Part shown: piece after piece, positions 9,356 to 10,403 of the stretch
Numbering within the stretch: position 1 is the stretch's first letter
Layout of the letters: the number at the start of each line of letters is the position of its first letter
NCBI GenBank assembly: GCA_015852425.1
Contig: JAAAIG010000031.1
Coordinates: forward strand, 88,638-99,040
Direction: 5' to 3'
Length of the DNA stretch: 10,403 nt
From: Gryganskiella cystojenkinii
Lineage: Eukaryota > Mortierellomycota > Mortierellomycetes > Mortierellales > Mortierellaceae
The notes under the pieces: model-generated
Seen by the model: the letters and a program-made list of their open reading frames with translations, nothing else
The model's database searches: none
Told to the model about the DNA's origin: nothing
Made by a program: the position numbers and the translations under genes

Positions 9356-9401
9356 TTGCATCACCTCCTCCGTATTCCTGGACCCCTCTTACGTTAATCC
9401 A
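9356..9401 (+). repeat. Diverged direct repeat, copy 1 (46 bp)
   Basis: This segment aligns without gaps to 9492-9537, with 37 of 46 bases identical by my count. Both copies start TTGCATCACCT, share GACCCCT in the middle and end TCCA. The offset is 136 bases. Weaker similarity beyond the repeat (ATCAAA..TTG at 9441 and 9574) suggests an old tandem duplication of about 135 bp. Confidence 0.65.
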
Positions 9402-9491
9402 CCGACATGTGCTCTTCTCAAATCGTTGAACTCTATTCTCATCAAATTTGCAATTTATTGCCGCTTCGGTCTTTGAACCGTCAGAGACGAA

Positions 9492-9537
9492 TTGCATCAC
9501 CTGCACTATATTCTTAGACCCCTATTACCTTAGTCCA
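9492..9537 (+). repeat. Diverged direct repeat, copy 2 (46 bp)
   Basis: Partner of the copy at 9356-9401. In one + frame both copies would read C-I-T-x-x-x-F-L-D-P-x-Y, but differences fall on all three codon positions, so a coding origin is not supported by substitution pattern. Confidence 0.65.
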
Positions 9538-9675
9538 GCAGAAAGGACTGGTCGATAAAAGTCGTTTCCAAGAATCAAAATTGTGGGGCATTAATTTTCA
9601 AAATGAATTACATTCGCGCAAAGGGTATGCATCACGACATGACAAATGGTTAGCGATGTCACCCAGTGCCCCCCT

Positions 9676-9681
9676 TATATA
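9676..9681 (+). promoter_or_regulatory. TATA-like element upstream of the last gene
   Basis: TATATA lies about 130 bases before the ATG at 9807. Between them sits a five-codon upstream frame (ATG at 9743, TGA at 9758-9760). The assignment is by position only. Confidence 0.3.
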
Positions 9682-9806
9682 CTAACCCTGGCAGGTACTT
9701 TTTAATATTGGAATAGAATCTCGAAAACGAAAAGCCGTCGCCATGGCAGAGGAGAGATGAGACGCCAAAGTCTCCACGCTGAGGCTGATAGGCCGCCATA
9801 CACGAA

Positions 9807-10403
9807 ATGCATGAAGACGACATGGACCAGGACAGTTGGGTAGATATTGACGTGCCACACGACGAAGCTACCCTTTTGGCGATGGCTTTATCTGCATCCT
9901 TAGCGACAACCCCTACACAGGAACAGCCCGCTCAGGAAGCGGTTGTCGGCACAATGCCACCGCCAACAGCCCTCGCAAGACCCGCAGCAGTACTCAGGCA
10001 GTGTGCAGGACTACGTACTACCGCGAGCCACAGACAAGAGAAGAAGTATGGGCGGTGGAGAAAATCGATGATCTCAATCGAAAGATCAAGACATTACAGC
10101 ACGAGATCCGAATGCTAATGAAGGCAGCGTCGTCAAGAGTCACCATCCGTAATCATACGCGACCAAATGGAAAAAAGATCACAAAGGACGATCGACGTGC
10201 CGTCTTACGTTGCTACGAGGTGTGTCGTGAAGAGAAAGATGCCAGCAAGATTGTCTCGACCGCGGATCCCTTTGGCAGAACGGCAAACTATCTTGGTATG
10301 TCAATAAACACAGTCAAGAAGATCATCCTTAAAGATGACTACATCGACGATCGAGGCAAAACTGCGCGATGGGCACCTGCTGAGGTCTACATGAATACAC
10401 TCA
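9807..10403 (+). pseudogene. Helix-turn-helix, transposase-like gene, 5' part, one frame break, runs off the window
   Basis: The 5' part reads from ATG 9807 with an acidic start (MHEDDMDQDSWVDIDVPHDE) and a stretch LLAMALSASL resembling a ubiquitin-interacting helix. From about 10010 the protein-like sequence continues in a different frame (codons starting at 10139 plus multiples of 3): a probable coiled coil (WAVEKIDDLNRKIKTLQHEI), then a basic segment, and then helices ending in a helix-turn-helix-like GRTANYLGMSINTVKKII, open to the window edge. This arrangement resembles the N-terminal DNA-binding part of Tc1/mariner-type transposases; the family assignment is inference, and no catalytic DDE/D residues are within the window. 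No splice pair typical of this window explains the shift between about 9930 and 10010, so it is a frameshift (decay or sequence error) or an atypical 56-base intron (9942-9997). If the frame is restored by an intron, this is an ordinary partial CDS. Confidence 0.5.

Larger units (their letters stand above)
9147..9806 (+). other. Intergenic region after the USP gene
   Basis: No convincing gene. It begins with a 16-base T run (9169-9184), contains no AATAAA hexamer soon after the USP stop, and carries a pair of diverged direct repeats, a near-palindrome at 9590-9608 and a TATATA element at 9676-9681. Open frames at 9273-9476 (+) and 9201-9506 (-) show no recognisable domain. The - strand frame has some protein-like composition, and I treat it as unproven. 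Confidence 0.5.

Noticed and set aside
9201..9506. 101-codon open frame on the - strand after the USP gene
   Set aside because: Composition is moderately protein-like, but there is no recognisable domain, it lacks supporting signals, and it contains one copy of the direct repeat plus only part of the other context. Not enough for a gene call.
9942..9997. A 56-base intron repairing the frame of the last gene
   Set aside because: The donor GTTGTC is poor, no branch site is visible, and it is far shorter than every other intron here. Kept only as an alternative.

Overview
This looks like a window of intron-rich nuclear DNA from a filamentous, probably early-diverging fungus (Mucoromycota or Mortierellomycotina type; this placement is inference). 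Nineteen introns could be placed inside complete genes by reading-frame continuity. Apart from two long ones they are about 88 to 136 bases, mostly with GTAAGT-like donors, CTAAC or CTGAC branch sites and TTAG or CAG acceptors. A deubiquitinase with the architecture of animal USP20/USP33 is absent from budding and fission yeast, which also argues against a yeast. Every gene I can support lies on the + strand.

Layout. (1) Bases 77-145 are the last exon of an upstream gene whose product ends in a very acidic tail. (2) Bases 307-2757 hold a four-exon gene for a 712-residue F-box protein. It has an N-terminal helical segment like that of Cdc4/Fbw7-type proteins, then an F-box, then a long region that may be a strongly diverged beta-propeller interrupted by acidic loops. 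(3) Bases 2758-3589 are intergenic, with poly(A) signals and then a pyrimidine-rich leader. (4) Bases 3590-9146 hold a sixteen-exon gene for a 904-residue ubiquitin-specific protease of the USP20/USP33 type: zf-UBP zinc finger, USP catalytic domain, two DUSP domains and a fungal-specific Ser/Pro/His/Gln-rich tail. Its first five exons are small and scattered over 2 kb between two unusually long introns (762 and 651 bases). (5) Bases 9147-9806 are intergenic and contain a diverged 46-bp direct repeat. (6) From 9807 to the window edge there is a 5' fragment of a gene with an acidic N-terminus, a coiled coil and a helix-turn-helix region like those of Tc1/mariner-type transposases. Its reading frame is broken once.

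How the genes relate: an F-box protein acts on the ubiquitin-ligase (SCF) side and the USP on the deubiquitinase side, so the two complete genes have opposing roles in ubiquitin signalling. They are separate transcription units in tandem, and nothing in the sequence proves that they act on the same substrate. I found no rRNA, tRNA, CRISPR array or complete mobile element.
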